Positions 8,174 through 17,346 are shown, counted from the stretch's first letter. The stretch is 64,000 nt of DNA from Gimesia sp. (GCF_040219335.1 NZ_JAVJSQ010000019.1:124001-188000), one strand, 5' to 3'. A program made the numbers and translations. Notes: generated from the letters alone by a model not told the origin.

Positions 8174-9774
8174 GACTGGGGTTCCCTGGTGGAAGCGTGG
8201 TTGAGTTCAGGTTGATGTTTGAGGATCTGACCATCATGGGCCAGTTGCTGTTGCAGTTCGTGAATCGGAATGTTGCGGGGGGCACACTGTTGCTGAATCG
8301 CCAGGTGGGCGGCGACGCCGGCGGCCTGCCCGAGGGCCATCCAGGTCGGTTCCATTCTAATAGACGAAAAGGCGACGTGCGTCGTCGAGGCGGCTACCGG
8401 GACGAGGAGTCCGTCGATGGTTTGCGGCACCATGATCCGATAGGGGATCTCGTAGGGGCGGGTGATCTGGTCCAGCATGCCGAGATAGCCTTCGAGGACG
8501 ATGGTGTCGCCCGGTTGTTTTGGCTGACAGGGGAAGCTGTCGATGGGGAACTCGCCGATAGCGATGGTGTCGGCGAAGGTTTTGATTTCTGCCTGGTCGA
8601 TCTCCTGCTCTGGCTGATGGGTGATGTGCCGTTCCGTGAGGGTGAATTCTCCCTGGAGACGACGGCCCTCGCGGATGTAGAGCTGCCAGGGGAAATGTTG
8701 GTTATCGGTGAATTCATCCTGCGGGAGATGATATTGTCGGGCGATCTGGCGATGCTGCGCTGGAATCTGCGCGTCGTTTTGCAGGAACCAGATCAGGCCG
8801 AGAGTGCGATTACAGATGCGGGTGGAGATAGCGGCGCGGGTGGCGGCATCTCCGGTGATATAGCCGCGGTTCAGTTCCGGAAAGGGGAAGCCGAGCGGAC
8901 GCGGGTTGATGTTGACGTCGGTTTTGTGATTGGGGAGCGGCGTGACGCTGAGGGCGCGGACCAGTGTGTTAAAGTGTGCCGGTTCGTAGCCCCGACCCGG
9001 TTTAAGTTGCAGCGGACCGGCCAGACGACCGGCGGCCAGATCGTCAAAGTAGCCGAGATAGTGGCGGCGGTCATAGTCGGGAGGCGGCTCTGTTAAGGGA
9101 GCCGCGTTCGCGGGATCGGTGGTCAGGCAGAGACGGTAGGTGTAGGCGGGGAGTCGGTCGTCGCCTGCCCCTGTGCTGCCGGGGAGGAACTGTTGTCGCT
9201 GGTAGTCGAAGTAGATCTGGCCGGCGTGGGGTTCGTCGAATTCGTCGCGGGACTCGCGTCCCAGTCGGAAGTCGGCGCCCGCAGCGGCCAGGAGATCGCC
9301 TTCATAGGTGGCGTCGAGGAAGACCTGAGCGTGGACGGTGACGCGTTCTCCCCTGGGGCTGAGCACGTCAATTGTTGTCAGTCGGTTTTCGCTGGTGGTC
9401 GCGGAGTCCAGAGAGTGTCCGGTGAGGACTGTGATCTGCGGCTGTTCCTGGAGCATGTCGTGGAAGACGGTTTCGGCGACCGAGGGTTCGAAGTAATAGC
9501 CGTCCTGGCAGAGAGCGATGTTCTCTGAATCGGGGGCATAGCGATCGAGGTAGTACTGGTGGATGCGCTGTGTCAATTCCTGAAACAGGCCGCCGATCAG
9601 GTGGCGGCGTTCGACGTCGCTTTTGCCCAGACCGCTGGTGGACATCCCGCCGAGGTGGGCCTGGGGTTCGATCAAGAGTACACTGCGCCCGAGGCGGGCG
9701 GCTGCGATGGCTGCGGCGATGCCGCCGGGGGGGCCCCCGAGGATGGCGATGTCGGTCTGCAGAGTGTTGCTCAT
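8170..9774 (-). CDS. FAD-dependent oxidoreductase (FAD_oxidored family), cytosolic
   Basis: A 534-residue protein with an N-terminal FAD motif, TDIAILGGPPGGIAAAIA, then LLIEPQAHLGGMSTSG, and a distal HVAFSSIRMEPTWMALGQAAG that closes the FAD domain. There is no signal peptide, unlike the related protein at 4924. It overlaps its neighbours by 4 nt on both sides, so symporter, oxidoreductase and sialidase-like protein form one tightly coupled operon. Such proteins oxidise sugars or sugar acids in known cases; the substrate here is inferred only from the transporter context. Confidence 0.8.
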   Translation of the reverse strand: MSNTLQTDIAILGGPPGGIAAAIAAARLGRSVLLIEPQAHLGGMSTSGLGKSDVERRHLIGGLFQELTQRIHQYYLDRYAPDSENIALCQDGYYFEPSVAETVFHDMLQEQPQITVLTGHSLDSATTSENRLTTIDVLSPRGERVTVHAQVFLDATYEGDLLAAAGADFRLGRESRDEFDEPHAGQIYFDYQRQQFLPGSTGAGDDRLPAYTYRLCLTTDPANAAPLTEPPPDYDRRHYLGYFDDLAAGRLAGPLQLKPGRGYEPAHFNTLVRALSVTPLPNHKTDVNINPRPLGFPFPELNRGYITGDAATRAAISTRICNRTLGLIWFLQNDAQIPAQHRQIARQYHLPQDEFTDNQHFPWQLYIREGRRLQGEFTLTERHITHQPEQEIDQAEIKTFADTIAIGEFPIDSFPCQPKQPGDTIVLEGYLGMLDQITRPYEIPYRIMVPQTIDGLLVPVAASTTHVAFSSIRMEPTWMALGQAAGVAAHLAIQQQCAPRNIPIHELQQQLAHDGQILKHQPELNHASTREPQS

Positions 9775-11315
9775 GGCAGTTGCTCCTGCGTCCAGACGGT
9801 CAGGCCGGTGAGATCACGGGTGTTGGGACTGCGGAAGAGGCTGATCAGCAGCGCCAAGGAAATGAAGGCCAGATTGACGAACAGGCCGACCCAGTAAGTG
9901 TGAATCTGGATAGACCAGGCTGCGGGCAGCCAGCCGCTGGTGCTCAGGCCGAGATAGAGGTTAACCAGGATCGCCCCGGCCAGTCCGATGACAGCGGCGG
10001 TGTTATCAACGCGGCGGGTGAAAAAGCCGAGCATGAACAGGCCGAGCAGACAGCCGCCAAAGACAGAGGCGATGATCCAACTGAGGTCGTTCATACTTTC
10101 CTTTTCGACGGTACTGAAGAAGACGGCACCGCCGATCATGGCGGCTGAGGCCAGGACGGCGATCAGGCGGGCGAACCGCAGGTAGAAGCGGTCGTCCCTG
10201 CCCGGGGCCAGCCAGGGTTTGAGCAGGTCGACCGTGGTGACGGTGGCGATGGAGTTGATCGAGGAGTCGAGGCTCGACATGGCAGCCGCGAGGACTCCCG
10301 AAATGACGAGCCCGGCCAGGCCCGCGGGGACCTGAGTGAGGATGAACCAGGGAAAGACTTCGTCGGCCTGGAGGTTGGCGACTGCGGATTCCGGGAAGAC
10401 GCGATAGAAGACGAAGACGCAGGTGCCGACGAGGAAGAAGAAGGACCAGGTCAACACGGCGAGGACGGAATAGAGCGTGGTCGCTTTGCGGGCTTCGCGG
10501 AGGCTGCGGGCGGCGATGAACCGCTGGACGACGTTCTGGTCGCTGGAGTAAATCGTCAGCCAGTTGAGCAGGCCCAGCAGGGAGACGGTCCAGAAGGTGC
10601 GTTCGGTCAGGTTGAAATCAAACGAGCCGATGCCGAACTTACCCTGGGCGGAACCGACTTCAAAGACCTGTGCGAGTCCGCCGGGCAGACGCGTGACGAT
10701 GATCGTGAAACAGAGAATGCCCCCCAGCCAGAGGACGATGGTCTGAATGACGTCGGTCCAGATGACGGCTTCGATTCCGCCGGCGATGGTGTAGAAGGAG
10801 ATGAAAATGCCCACTCCTACGATGACGAGGCGGATATCCCAGCCGGTGAGCAGGCTGACCGGAATCGAAACCAGGAAGAGGACTTTCCCGAGGCGAATCA
10901 GTTGCAGGAGAATGAAACTGAGGGTGCCGTATAGACGGGGGATGGTGCCGTAACGGTCGCCCAGGTATTCGAAGGCACTGGTGGTATTCCCCCGACGAAA
11001 GAAGGGAATGAAGACGATGATGGCCAGTACCGCGACAAAGGGTAAGGTGAGGTTGGAGATCAGCTGGCGCCAGTCGAGGGCGAAGGCGGCCGCCGGGAAG
11101 GCGAGGAACGTGACCGAGCTGATGGAGGTGCCCAGCATGGAGAGGCCGATGGCCCAGCCGGGGAAATTCCGATCGCCGAGGAAGTAGTGTTCGGTCGACT
11201 GGTTGCGGCGGGAAAACCAGATTCCCATTCCCGCCATGAGCGTGAGATAGACGAGGATCGCGGCCAGGTCGAGCGGGCGAAAGTGAACCGAATTGGCGAG
11301 GAGCACTGATAACAT
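9771..11315 (-). CDS. Sodium:solute symporter (SSS family)
   Basis: A 514-residue membrane protein with about 13 transmembrane segments. The family start (LDLAAILVYLTLMAGMGIWF) is followed by EHYFLGDRNFPGWAIGLSM, a strong SSS signature, and later by SSLDSSINSIATV, which carries the Ser residues of the sodium site in TM8. It imports an organic solute with Na+, and sugar acids or sialic acids are possible given the neighbours. It is the first gene of the minus-strand operon and is divergent from the AraC-type regulator. The ATG is preceded by AGGATGG. Confidence 0.9.
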   Translation of the reverse strand: MLSVLLANSVHFRPLDLAAILVYLTLMAGMGIWFSRRNQSTEHYFLGDRNFPGWAIGLSMLGTSISSVTFLAFPAAAFALDWRQLISNLTLPFVAVLAIIVFIPFFRRGNTTSAFEYLGDRYGTIPRLYGTLSFILLQLIRLGKVLFLVSIPVSLLTGWDIRLVIVGVGIFISFYTIAGGIEAVIWTDVIQTIVLWLGGILCFTIIVTRLPGGLAQVFEVGSAQGKFGIGSFDFNLTERTFWTVSLLGLLNWLTIYSSDQNVVQRFIAARSLREARKATTLYSVLAVLTWSFFFLVGTCVFVFYRVFPESAVANLQADEVFPWFILTQVPAGLAGLVISGVLAAAMSSLDSSINSIATVTTVDLLKPWLAPGRDDRFYLRFARLIAVLASAAMIGGAVFFSTVEKESMNDLSWIIASVFGGCLLGLFMLGFFTRRVDNTAAVIGLAGAILVNLYLGLSTSGWLPAAWSIQIHTYWVGLFVNLAFISLALLISLFRSPNTRDLTGLTVWTQEQLP

Positions 11316-11400
11316 AATCGGCCATCCTACTGTTGACGGTGCCGGTGCGGAATAGGAGAATCGGTTATTTATATGTCAAAAACGATCATCGGGAGTGGCT

Positions 11401-12144
11401 GTGTTGGAGAGTCCTTTTCAGTATGTTGCGAGCAGCCGGGTGCGGTTTCACCAGGAACTGCATCTGCGGCCCCGACGGATCTCGCATTATCGGTTTCTGT
11501 ATGTGGAAGCGGGTAGCGGCGAGTATCGAATTGCCGAGGAAGCGTTTCAGGTCACTTCCGGTTGGCTGGGCCTCCTGGCACCCGGAGTGCGGGAGAACCG
11601 GTATTTCGGGCGGGAGCCGGTGTCGTATCTGTTCGTGGAATTTCAGGCGGCGACGCGGCTGACTGAACAGCCTGCGGTCCCCTTCCCGGGCCAGGATCCG
11701 CAGCGGTCGGCGCTGATCGGTTTGTTGAAAACGATCCAGGCGGAGCAGGCGGATGCGGGGGGCTGTCTCTTGGCGGCTGCGGTGCGGCTGATGTTTCCGG
11801 AGGGCGACCAAGACACACAGCGACGGCTGGATGATCGACTGCGGAAGGTGGTACGGTTGATTGAGGCGGCCCCGGATCAGAATCATCGGATCAGCGAACT
11901 GGCGGAGATCGCGGGGCTCTCGGAGCCGCACCTCAGGCGGTTGTTTCGCGAGCAGATGGGCGAGAGTCCCAAGCAGTTTCTGAGACGGACCCGCATGGAA
12001 TTCGCCCGGCGGCTGATGCAGCAGGAGGGGCTGCGGGTGGGAGAAGTCGCGCACCTGTTGGGGTTTGCGAGTGTCTTTCAGTTCTCGGCCCAGTATCGGC
12101 AGGTGCTGGGGCATCCGCCTTCGGAGGATCGGGGGACGGGGTGA
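11401..12144 (+). CDS. AraC family transcriptional regulator
   Basis: About 247 residues. The GTG at 11401 is preferred because GGGAG lies five bases before it; a GTG at 11395 is the alternative. The N-terminal half is a cupin-like sensing domain (YRFLYVEAGSGEYRI). The C-terminal 85 residues carry two helix-turn-helix motifs, ISELAEIAGLSEPHLRRLFR and a second ending GEVAHLLGFASVFQFSAQYR. The last motif ends GHPPSEDR, normal for the family. It is divergently transcribed from the symporter/oxidoreductase/sialidase operon across a 79-85-nt gap, so it most likely controls that operon in response to the imported solute. Confidence 0.85.
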   Translation: MLESPFQYVASSRVRFHQELHLRPRRISHYRFLYVEAGSGEYRIAEEAFQVTSGWLGLLAPGVRENRYFGREPVSYLFVEFQAATRLTEQPAVPFPGQDPQRSALIGLLKTIQAEQADAGGCLLAAAVRLMFPEGDQDTQRRLDDRLRKVVRLIEAAPDQNHRISELAEIAGLSEPHLRRLFREQMGESPKQFLRRTRMEFARRLMQQEGLRVGEVAHLLGFASVFQFSAQYRQVLGHPPSEDRGTG

Positions 12145-12249
12145 TGCAGACTCTGGGAATCTTCGTGTGGAGCCAGGATGGAGTTGTTATTATACGAAGA
12201 TTGTCAATCACTTATCTGTCAGCTATCGTGTTGGTCAGGCTGGAGGAAC

Positions 12250-12630
12250 ATGTTTAAGAAAATTACTAATGGTTTCATCTTCGCGATCTTCATGTTGCTA
12301 ATACCAATCATCTTACCTGTTTCGCTAATTCAGTCTCAGCTTGAAAAGCGAAAGATGAGACAACTGGCGAGTCGGTTTGTCTGTCTGGAATGCGGTGAAG
12401 TGCTCGGAGTCGAGGCAATCCGACTGGCGAATGAACGCTGGGATGAGATCGTGAAAGCAATCATCGCAAAGAGTGAACCAGGAACCAGACTGAGGCTGGT
12501 ACGCACGGTCGAAGCGCTCTGTCCGCACTGTGGTTGCCAGTATCTGTATCATAAAATGGAGCAGACTTTCTTGAAGCGATCAGAAATTGTGGGGCAGGAT
12601 CCCGCGGATGCTGAAATGAAGGATCGTTGA
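12250..12630 (+). CDS. Small membrane-anchored zinc-ribbon protein, function unknown
   Basis: 126 residues from the ATG at 12250, chosen because GGAGGA precedes it; an upstream ATG at 12178 in the same frame has no good ribosome binding site. There is one N-terminal membrane helix (residues 8-28). A soluble domain follows with two Cys pairs, CLEC at 45-48 and CPHCGC at 91-96, as in a zinc ribbon. No family is recognised. The gene stands alone between the AraC gene and other unknowns, and its base composition is poorer in GC than the genes before it. Confidence 0.6.
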   Translation: MFKKITNGFIFAIFMLLIPIILPVSLIQSQLEKRKMRQLASRFVCLECGEVLGVEAIRLANERWDEIVKAIIAKSEPGTRLRLVRTVEALCPHCGCQYLYHKMEQTFLKRSEIVGQDPADAEMKDR

Positions 12631-12724
12631 TATCGTATCTAACCTGATGTCATTTGAGATGCTGGAATGCAGTTTGTTGTGAAGTTCTGATTGTGTCGTA
12701 ATCAGGGGCAGCTTTAGTAGAACT

Positions 12725-13219
12725 ATGGAATATGATCCGATCTATCATGTGACCTGTCGGCTTCAGCAGGAGTCGGGGCGGGAGTTGATTCTCAATCAGC
12801 TGGAACAGTCACAGACTTATGCCGGGATGCTGGAAGGCGTTCCTGACAAGAAAGCCAATGATTGGGGAATTGATGTTGATCTGCGGCGTGCTGCCCGTCG
12901 TGAGTATACACTGGGAGAGCCGTATCTGATTCCGCCGCGCCGTCGTGATTATCAACATGATCCGGGGGACATGGAGCAGGAGCGTGCGCGGCGAGCGCAT
13001 TATCCCGCAGAGTGGGAACGCGATCCGGAGTGGATCCCGCTGGTTTGTTGTATTGGCTGTTTCCGTTCGTTTCCACCAGTCAACGATCCTGAAAAGCATG
13101 GCTCCAGCCTGACGGTGGTCTGGTATCAGGATGATTATGCGCTGCCGATCGCTGCTGAGATATTACGATCGTTGAAACAACTGGACTGGGATTCTCTGGC
13201 GATCGATTTTGAGTATTGA
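12725..13219 (+). CDS. Hypothetical cytosolic protein
   Basis: 164 residues, no signal peptide and no membrane segment. The middle is rich in Arg, Asp and Tyr. A conserved-looking C-terminal part, SSLTVVWYQDDYALPIAAEI, ends in a short acidic tail (DWDSLAIDFEY). A Cys cluster, CCIGC, is present near residue 116. The layout resembles small immunity-like or DUF proteins, but I cannot assign it. Weak inverted repeats at 13326-13366 could end its transcript. Confidence 0.5.
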   Translation: MEYDPIYHVTCRLQQESGRELILNQLEQSQTYAGMLEGVPDKKANDWGIDVDLRRAARREYTLGEPYLIPPRRRDYQHDPGDMEQERARRAHYPAEWERDPEWIPLVCCIGCFRSFPPVNDPEKHGSSLTVVWYQDDYALPIAAEILRSLKQLDWDSLAIDFEY

Positions 13220-13466
13220 GGGTTCGACAGATCTTGCAGGGACGCTCCCTGCTCTGGAGAAACTGCTTGCAGTCTGCAGTCCTGAGTGCTACGTTGAAGC
13301 TGGCACTAGTCTCGATCAAAGCATGACAGTCTCACAGTAAGCTTTACAGTGTGAGGGGGAGACTCTGCCTGAGCCGCGATGGCGGTTCGCATTTCTTCTG
13401 ATCACAGTCTGTGGCGTATGCATGCTGTCGCTATAAGTGTGCTCATTCAATCTACAGGAGTGTGAA

Positions 13467-14336
13467 ATGTTCGTTCACGATCTGGTGCAGGCGCAACGTA
13501 CCTTGCTACGAAATGTCTGGTTTTGCTGTCTGGGGCTGGCGTTGCTCACGGTTGCACCGCTGGTAGTGCAGGCAGATGAGGAACCGCGGACTTCAGAAAA
13601 TGATCCGGAACTGCAAGAGGACCTGAAGAAACTACAAGGGACATGGGAACTTTACCACGGCAATGAACTCAAAGGAGCGCCCAATACGCGCAGCGTGAAG
13701 ATTATCGAAGGCAACACAGAAACGATGCGGCGTTATAACCTGCAGGGGAAATTGGCTCGTGAATGGCAGATGGAATTCATTCTGCAGAAAGATGGGGATT
13801 TGAAGATCTTTACGTTTTATCCCGTCGGGGGAAAACCCGGTCAGGGCGCTTCGTTTCTGTATCGCATCCAGGGGGATCGTTTTTTTGATGTGCCGGGGAT
13901 GTTCACGGGTGAAAAATACCGCAACTATCTGCGGGAGCCGGCGTTCTGGGTCTGGAACCGAGTAAAAGATGAGGACGCGGACAGACAGAAGCAGACGAAA
14001 TTGACGCCCGCGCAGCTGAATATTATCACGGTGATGCCGGGGGATCATATCTTTGTGGGGCACCGCCATCAGAACAAGTATCGAGAGATGAATCTGGATG
14101 AGCTGAAAGCGCACCTGGAAAAATATAAACCGAAGCAGGTCACGCTGGCCGTAGATCAGAAAGCGGATATGGAATTTACGAACAAGGTGATTAAACTGTG
14201 CCAGGACCTGGAAGTGAAGGAGCTGGAGATCAGAAAGACGAGTGATGATCCGCTCTTGAAGTCGGAAGCCAAACCAGAAGCCAAACCAGAAGCGAAGCCT
14301 GAAGCAAAGCCGGAACAGTCAGCCACAATATTTTAG
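13467..14336 (+). CDS. Secreted TIGR03067-type protein with KPEA-repeat tail
   Basis: 289 residues from the ATG at 13467, which has GGAG seven bases upstream; the frame is open to 13437 but without such a site. A signal peptide covers residues 15-38. The domain starts DLKKLQGTWELYHG and contains MEFILQKDGDLKIFTF and FLYRIQGDRFFDV, matching the lipocalin-like TIGR03067 family that is expanded in planctomycetes and has no known function. A second conserved part contains VTLAVDQKADMEF. The tail is a run of Lys-Pro-Glu-Ala repeats. Confidence 0.7.
   Translation: MFVHDLVQAQRTLLRNVWFCCLGLALLTVAPLVVQADEEPRTSENDPELQEDLKKLQGTWELYHGNELKGAPNTRSVKIIEGNTETMRRYNLQGKLAREWQMEFILQKDGDLKIFTFYPVGGKPGQGASFLYRIQGDRFFDVPGMFTGEKYRNYLREPAFWVWNRVKDEDADRQKQTKLTPAQLNIITVMPGDHIFVGHRHQNKYREMNLDELKAHLEKYKPKQVTLAVDQKADMEFTNKVIKLCQDLEVKELEIRKTSDDPLLKSEAKPEAKPEAKPEAKPEQSATIF
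14265..14315 (+). repeat. 12-nt direct repeats encoding Lys-Pro-Glu-Ala
   Basis: Four copies of a 12-nt unit (GCCAAACCAGAA and variants) at the 3' end of the TIGR03067-type gene. The first two are identical and the later two differ only at third codon positions (GCGAAGCCTGAA, GCAAAGCCGGAA), so the peptide is kept while the DNA drifts. Confidence 0.8.
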
Positions 14337-14349
14337 CAGGTGTTCCGTA

Positions 14350-14715
14350 ATGACCGGTCGACCGAATGACTGTCCGCTGTGTGCGGCTCCTGTGGAATAC
14401 AAGCTGGATGCTGACGCCGAATCGCTCTGTTGTCCGGTGTGTGGCTGCCGGATCGAGGGGGCCTCGCTGCTGCTGGCGTTCTGGGAACGGGAGCGGACGG
14501 CGATCGAACTCTCACTCTCCGGCCCTGTGACACTGGAGACCCGGCTAAGCGAACTGGAGTATGAATCACTGACGCTGGTCGAACTGGTGATGTTGCTGGA
14601 AGGCAATGTCGATGTCGTCGGTTCAGAAGTGGATTATGAGGCATTGAATCAGGCGCAAACCATGCGTGAGCTGTTAGGCCGCCTGTCGCATCTGGTCGAG
14701 GCACGGCGACACTGA
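14350..14715 (+). CDS. Small zinc-ribbon-like protein
   Basis: 121 residues with two Cys pairs at the N-terminus, CPLC at residues 8-11 and CCPVCGC at about 28-34, as in a zinc ribbon. A helical C-terminal part is rich in Glu and Leu (TRLSELEYESLTLVELVMLL). The gene begins 14 nt after the TIGR03067-type gene and may be co-transcribed with it. No family is recognised. It differs from the membrane-anchored ribbon protein at 12250 in having no membrane segment. Confidence 0.55.
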   Translation: MTGRPNDCPLCAAPVEYKLDADAESLCCPVCGCRIEGASLLLAFWERERTAIELSLSGPVTLETRLSELEYESLTLVELVMLLEGNVDVVGSEVDYEALNQAQTMRELLGRLSHLVEARRH

Positions 14716-14766
14716 CTGTGTTTCTGAGAACGGGATTGTGACTGAAATCAGACAACAGGAGAAATC

Positions 14767-15156
14767 ATGAGCGAGCGACTGGAGGAGAAAACGAATCCGT
14801 TGATGGAGGCGGTGACCTCTGACGCACGGTGGGAGTTAGAAGACGAGCTGCTGGTCCAGGTGCTGGGCTTTACGCTGTATGGTTATGCGTTTGGTGTGGG
14901 GCGTGTCATCTTTCTGATGGATGTGGAGGACATCAATGCGAGTGTGGCGGGACAACTGGCGGCACTGGGAGTCGGTCCGAAATATGCGCAGGGTTTGGTC
15001 GAAGCGGCGTTCGAATGTTTTATGAATGAAGAGGATCAATCGGTGCATTCGCAACTGGTGAATATCGGGCACTCGCATATCGCATCCGAGGATTTGAGCG
15101 AGTGTGTGGAATCGATTTTCACGAACACCGAAACCCTGCGCGAGCATCTGGAATGA
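14767..15156 (+). CDS. Hypothetical acidic cytosolic protein
   Basis: 129 residues, mostly helical and acidic, starting at an ATG preceded by CAGGAG. Around residues 35-60 lies a hydrophobic patch, LGFTLYGYAFGVGRVIFLM, too weak for a clear membrane helix, followed by a segment ending in NTETLREHLE. It is the third gene in a run of short same-strand genes (13467, 14350, 14767). I recognise no family. Confidence 0.5.
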   Translation: MSERLEEKTNPLMEAVTSDARWELEDELLVQVLGFTLYGYAFGVGRVIFLMDVEDINASVAGQLAALGVGPKYAQGLVEAAFECFMNEEDQSVHSQLVNIGHSHIASEDLSECVESIFTNTETLREHLE

Positions 15157-15281
15157 GCTGGTGGCGTAGTGTTGGCACGCGCTGAGGCGCAAGTTTGATG
15201 TGCACACACCTGAGAATCGTAGTGTCATATAACGACTGCGGGAATTCCTGAGATTAATTGTGTTTCTCTCTGAAAACGTTT

Positions 15282-15308
15282 TTGAACTGGTGATCAGTAT
15301 GGTATAAG
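15282..15308 (+). promoter_or_regulatory. Possible promoter before the small membrane protein
   Basis: TTGAAC at 15282-15287 and TATAAG at 15303-15308 with a 15-nt spacer, about 118 nt before the ATG at 15426. The spacer is short, so confidence is low. Confidence 0.25.
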
Positions 15309-15425
15309 TGTGAGTGTTCTGTGCTGGCTCCAGTACAGGCGCGGCAGAAGCCCAACAGCGCGCGACGTGGCCTTCTGCATTCTACATTAGCACGAATGAC
15401 GACATCACATCAGGGGGAATGAGCT

Positions 15426-15788
15426 ATGAGTAACGCAGAAGCGGCGTCGCAGGAAGAAATGATCCAGGCTGTCTATCACTTTGCTGCAGAGAAGATGCGG
15501 GACGGCGCGTCGAATCAGGAGATCCAGAAGGCACTGATGGAACAGGGCGTCGATGAAGAATCAGCGGGCATCATCGTGACGCAGTTGAATGAACTGCGGG
15601 ATCAACAGGCGAAAGAAGCCGGTCAGAAAAACATGATGTTTGGCGCCCTGTGGTGCATCGGCGGGATCGTGATTACCGCACTGACCTATTCCGCTGCTTC
15701 CGAAGGGGGTTCCTATGTGGTGGCCTGGGGCGCGATTATTCTTGGTGCCGTTCAGTTCTTCCGGGGGATGTTTCAGTCCGGGATGTGA
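15426..15788 (+). CDS. Small membrane protein with N-terminal helical domain
   Basis: 120 residues. The first 65 are soluble helices (EEMIQAVYHFAAEKMRDGAS, then a second repeat-like part with NQEIQKALMEQGVDEESAG) that look like a UBA/CUE-like three-helix fold. Two membrane segments follow, MMFGALWCIGGIVITALTY and YVVAWGAIILGAVQFFRGMF, with a short loop between. The ATG is preceded by AGGGGGAATGAGCT. This two-part layout is common in planctomycete small proteins of unknown role. It precedes the DUF4328/X array by 60 nt. Confidence 0.55.
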   Translation: MSNAEAASQEEMIQAVYHFAAEKMRDGASNQEIQKALMEQGVDEESAGIIVTQLNELRDQQAKEAGQKNMMFGALWCIGGIVITALTYSAASEGGSYVVAWGAIILGAVQFFRGMFQSGM

Positions 15789-15850
15789 GTGGCTGCTGAA
15801 TGTGACTGACTGAGAGATGACAACAATGATTAATGGGAACCAGACAAGCA

Positions 15851-16513
15851 ATGAGCAAATATACTTACCGGGATGAAACCGGTTTTTCTAAATTCTTAGT
15901 TGTATTGATCGTGTTGTCGGCCCTGTTGAACAGCGTGGCCGTGGGTAGCAGCGTGATGTTGTATGACATGCTGGTCGCGGTGCAGAAGGGAGCCGAAGTC
16001 ACGGATGAAGTGGCCAATGCACACGATGCGCGTCAGCTGGTGATTGGGCTGGTCCAACTCGCGGCTGCCATTTTCATTGGAATCATTTTCCTGATGTGGG
16101 TGTATCGGATGTGTCGCAATGCCCACAGTATTGAGAATGCAAAGCTCGATATTACTCCGGGCTGGGCGGTAGGCTGGTATTTCGTTCCGCTTGCGAATCT
16201 CTGGAAGCCTTACCAGGCGATGAAGGAGACGTATGAAGCATTTATCAATCGTGAGAATGATTCGATGATCCTGCCCCTCTGGTGGTTCGCCTGGATTGTG
16301 GCGAGCATCATGGCGCGGGTCTCAACCCGGTTTGCAACGGAGACCGATACACTGGACCAGATTATGACGGGGGTCCAGGTCACGATTATTACTGATGTGA
16401 TTGCCGTGTTCCTGGATGTGGTTGCGATCCTGATGGTCGTAACGGTCAGTCGTGCCTGCAATGAGCGTTTCGCGGTCGATCATTTCGAAGCCGCGACGGA
16501 AGACTGGGAGTGA
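15851..16513 (+). CDS. DUF4328 membrane protein, first copy
   Basis: About 220 residues; the frame opens at 15833, but ATG 15851 aligns with its paralogue at 17347 (MSKYTYRDETGF against MSNSIYKKSTGF) and has GGGAA upstream. About five membrane segments are predicted. Signature motifs are FLMWVYRMCRNAHSIE after the second segment and PGWAVGWYFVPLANLWKPY in the third, both typical of DUF4328. Function is unknown. It is followed at 50 nt by an X-family gene, and this D-X order repeats further on. Confidence 0.75.
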   Translation: MSKYTYRDETGFSKFLVVLIVLSALLNSVAVGSSVMLYDMLVAVQKGAEVTDEVANAHDARQLVIGLVQLAAAIFIGIIFLMWVYRMCRNAHSIENAKLDITPGWAVGWYFVPLANLWKPYQAMKETYEAFINRENDSMILPLWWFAWIVASIMARVSTRFATETDTLDQIMTGVQVTIITDVIAVFLDVVAILMVVTVSRACNERFAVDHFEAATEDWE

Positions 16514-16562
16514 GCGCGACCTGGCAATGGCTTTGGGCGTTCAAAATATTATGAGGCTGAAT

Positions 16563-17327
16563 ATGGCGAATGAACGATCTGTAATCGAAGTGCCGGCTAC
16601 ACCGGAGTATGTGCTGGAGGTGCTGCTGGAGCAGTCGCGCCAAGAGTGGTGCAAGCTGTCCTGCACACCCCCGGATCCGATTCTGGTGACACTTGATTCT
16701 CCGTTTGAAGAACTCTGTGAAGTGTGCGACTTCCAGGATTCTGAGGACATCTATTTCTGCCCCATTACCTGGTTTGATCTCAAGTATAATGAATGGGATG
16801 CTGCACTGGCTGGTAGCGTATTGGAATCAACTCGTGATTACTGTGAGATCATAGCTTCTTTGATTACCATGCCTCGGATTCCGCTGAGATCCTTTTGTGG
16901 CAAAATCTGTCAGCCGGCATCCGTTTTTCTTTCGATTCGAGCTCTGTTGCAGGAAGCGGGAGCCGATGTGAAAGACATCGCACCTTCGACTTCGTTGAAG
17001 GAATTCACCCGCTGTTACACGGAAACGTTCCTGGGGCCGATTGCAAAGCTGGCGCCCGGTTCTCTGCCGGATGTGGATCTGGATGACGGGGGTAAGTTTC
17101 GCAGAGAAATGATAAAAGGCCTCTGGAGCATACCCGTGCTGATTGGGTTTTTGATCAAAAGCTGGGCTCCCCTCTATTTTGTTATCGTACTTCTGGTTTA
17201 CCTGAAATTGATTTTAGACTCCTGGGGGGATGAAACAGCGTCGAATGCACGAGTCGATTTTGGAGAGTTGCGTACTTTTCGGGATCTGTCGGAACTGATT
17301 GCCCAGCGTGCTGTGTTTCAAGCGTGA
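16563..17327 (+). CDS. X-family membrane protein 1 (unassigned), paralogue of 18052 and 18846
   Basis: 254 residues from ATG 16563, chosen for its GAGG six bases upstream; the frame is open back to 16452. The N-terminus reads VPATPEYVLEVLLEQSRQEW. A central conserved block contains FCGKICQPASVFLSIRALLQ and AGADVKDIAPSTSLKEF. Two membrane helices follow near residues 190-230, then a conserved C-terminal FGELRTFRDLSELIA. I know no function for this family. Among the three copies this one is the most diverged in the FGKPCRPAS motif (here FCGKICQPAS). Confidence 0.65.
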   Translation: MANERSVIEVPATPEYVLEVLLEQSRQEWCKLSCTPPDPILVTLDSPFEELCEVCDFQDSEDIYFCPITWFDLKYNEWDAALAGSVLESTRDYCEIIASLITMPRIPLRSFCGKICQPASVFLSIRALLQEAGADVKDIAPSTSLKEFTRCYTETFLGPIAKLAPGSLPDVDLDDGGKFRREMIKGLWSIPVLIGFLIKSWAPLYFVIVLLVYLKLILDSWGDETASNARVDFGELRTFRDLSELIAQRAVFQA

Positions 17328-17346
17328 GTGGTGCAAAAGAAAGAGT

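Noticed and set aside
14265-14315. Direct repeats as a possible CRISPR array
   Set aside because: The units are 12 nt, contiguous and in frame in a coding gene, with no spacers.
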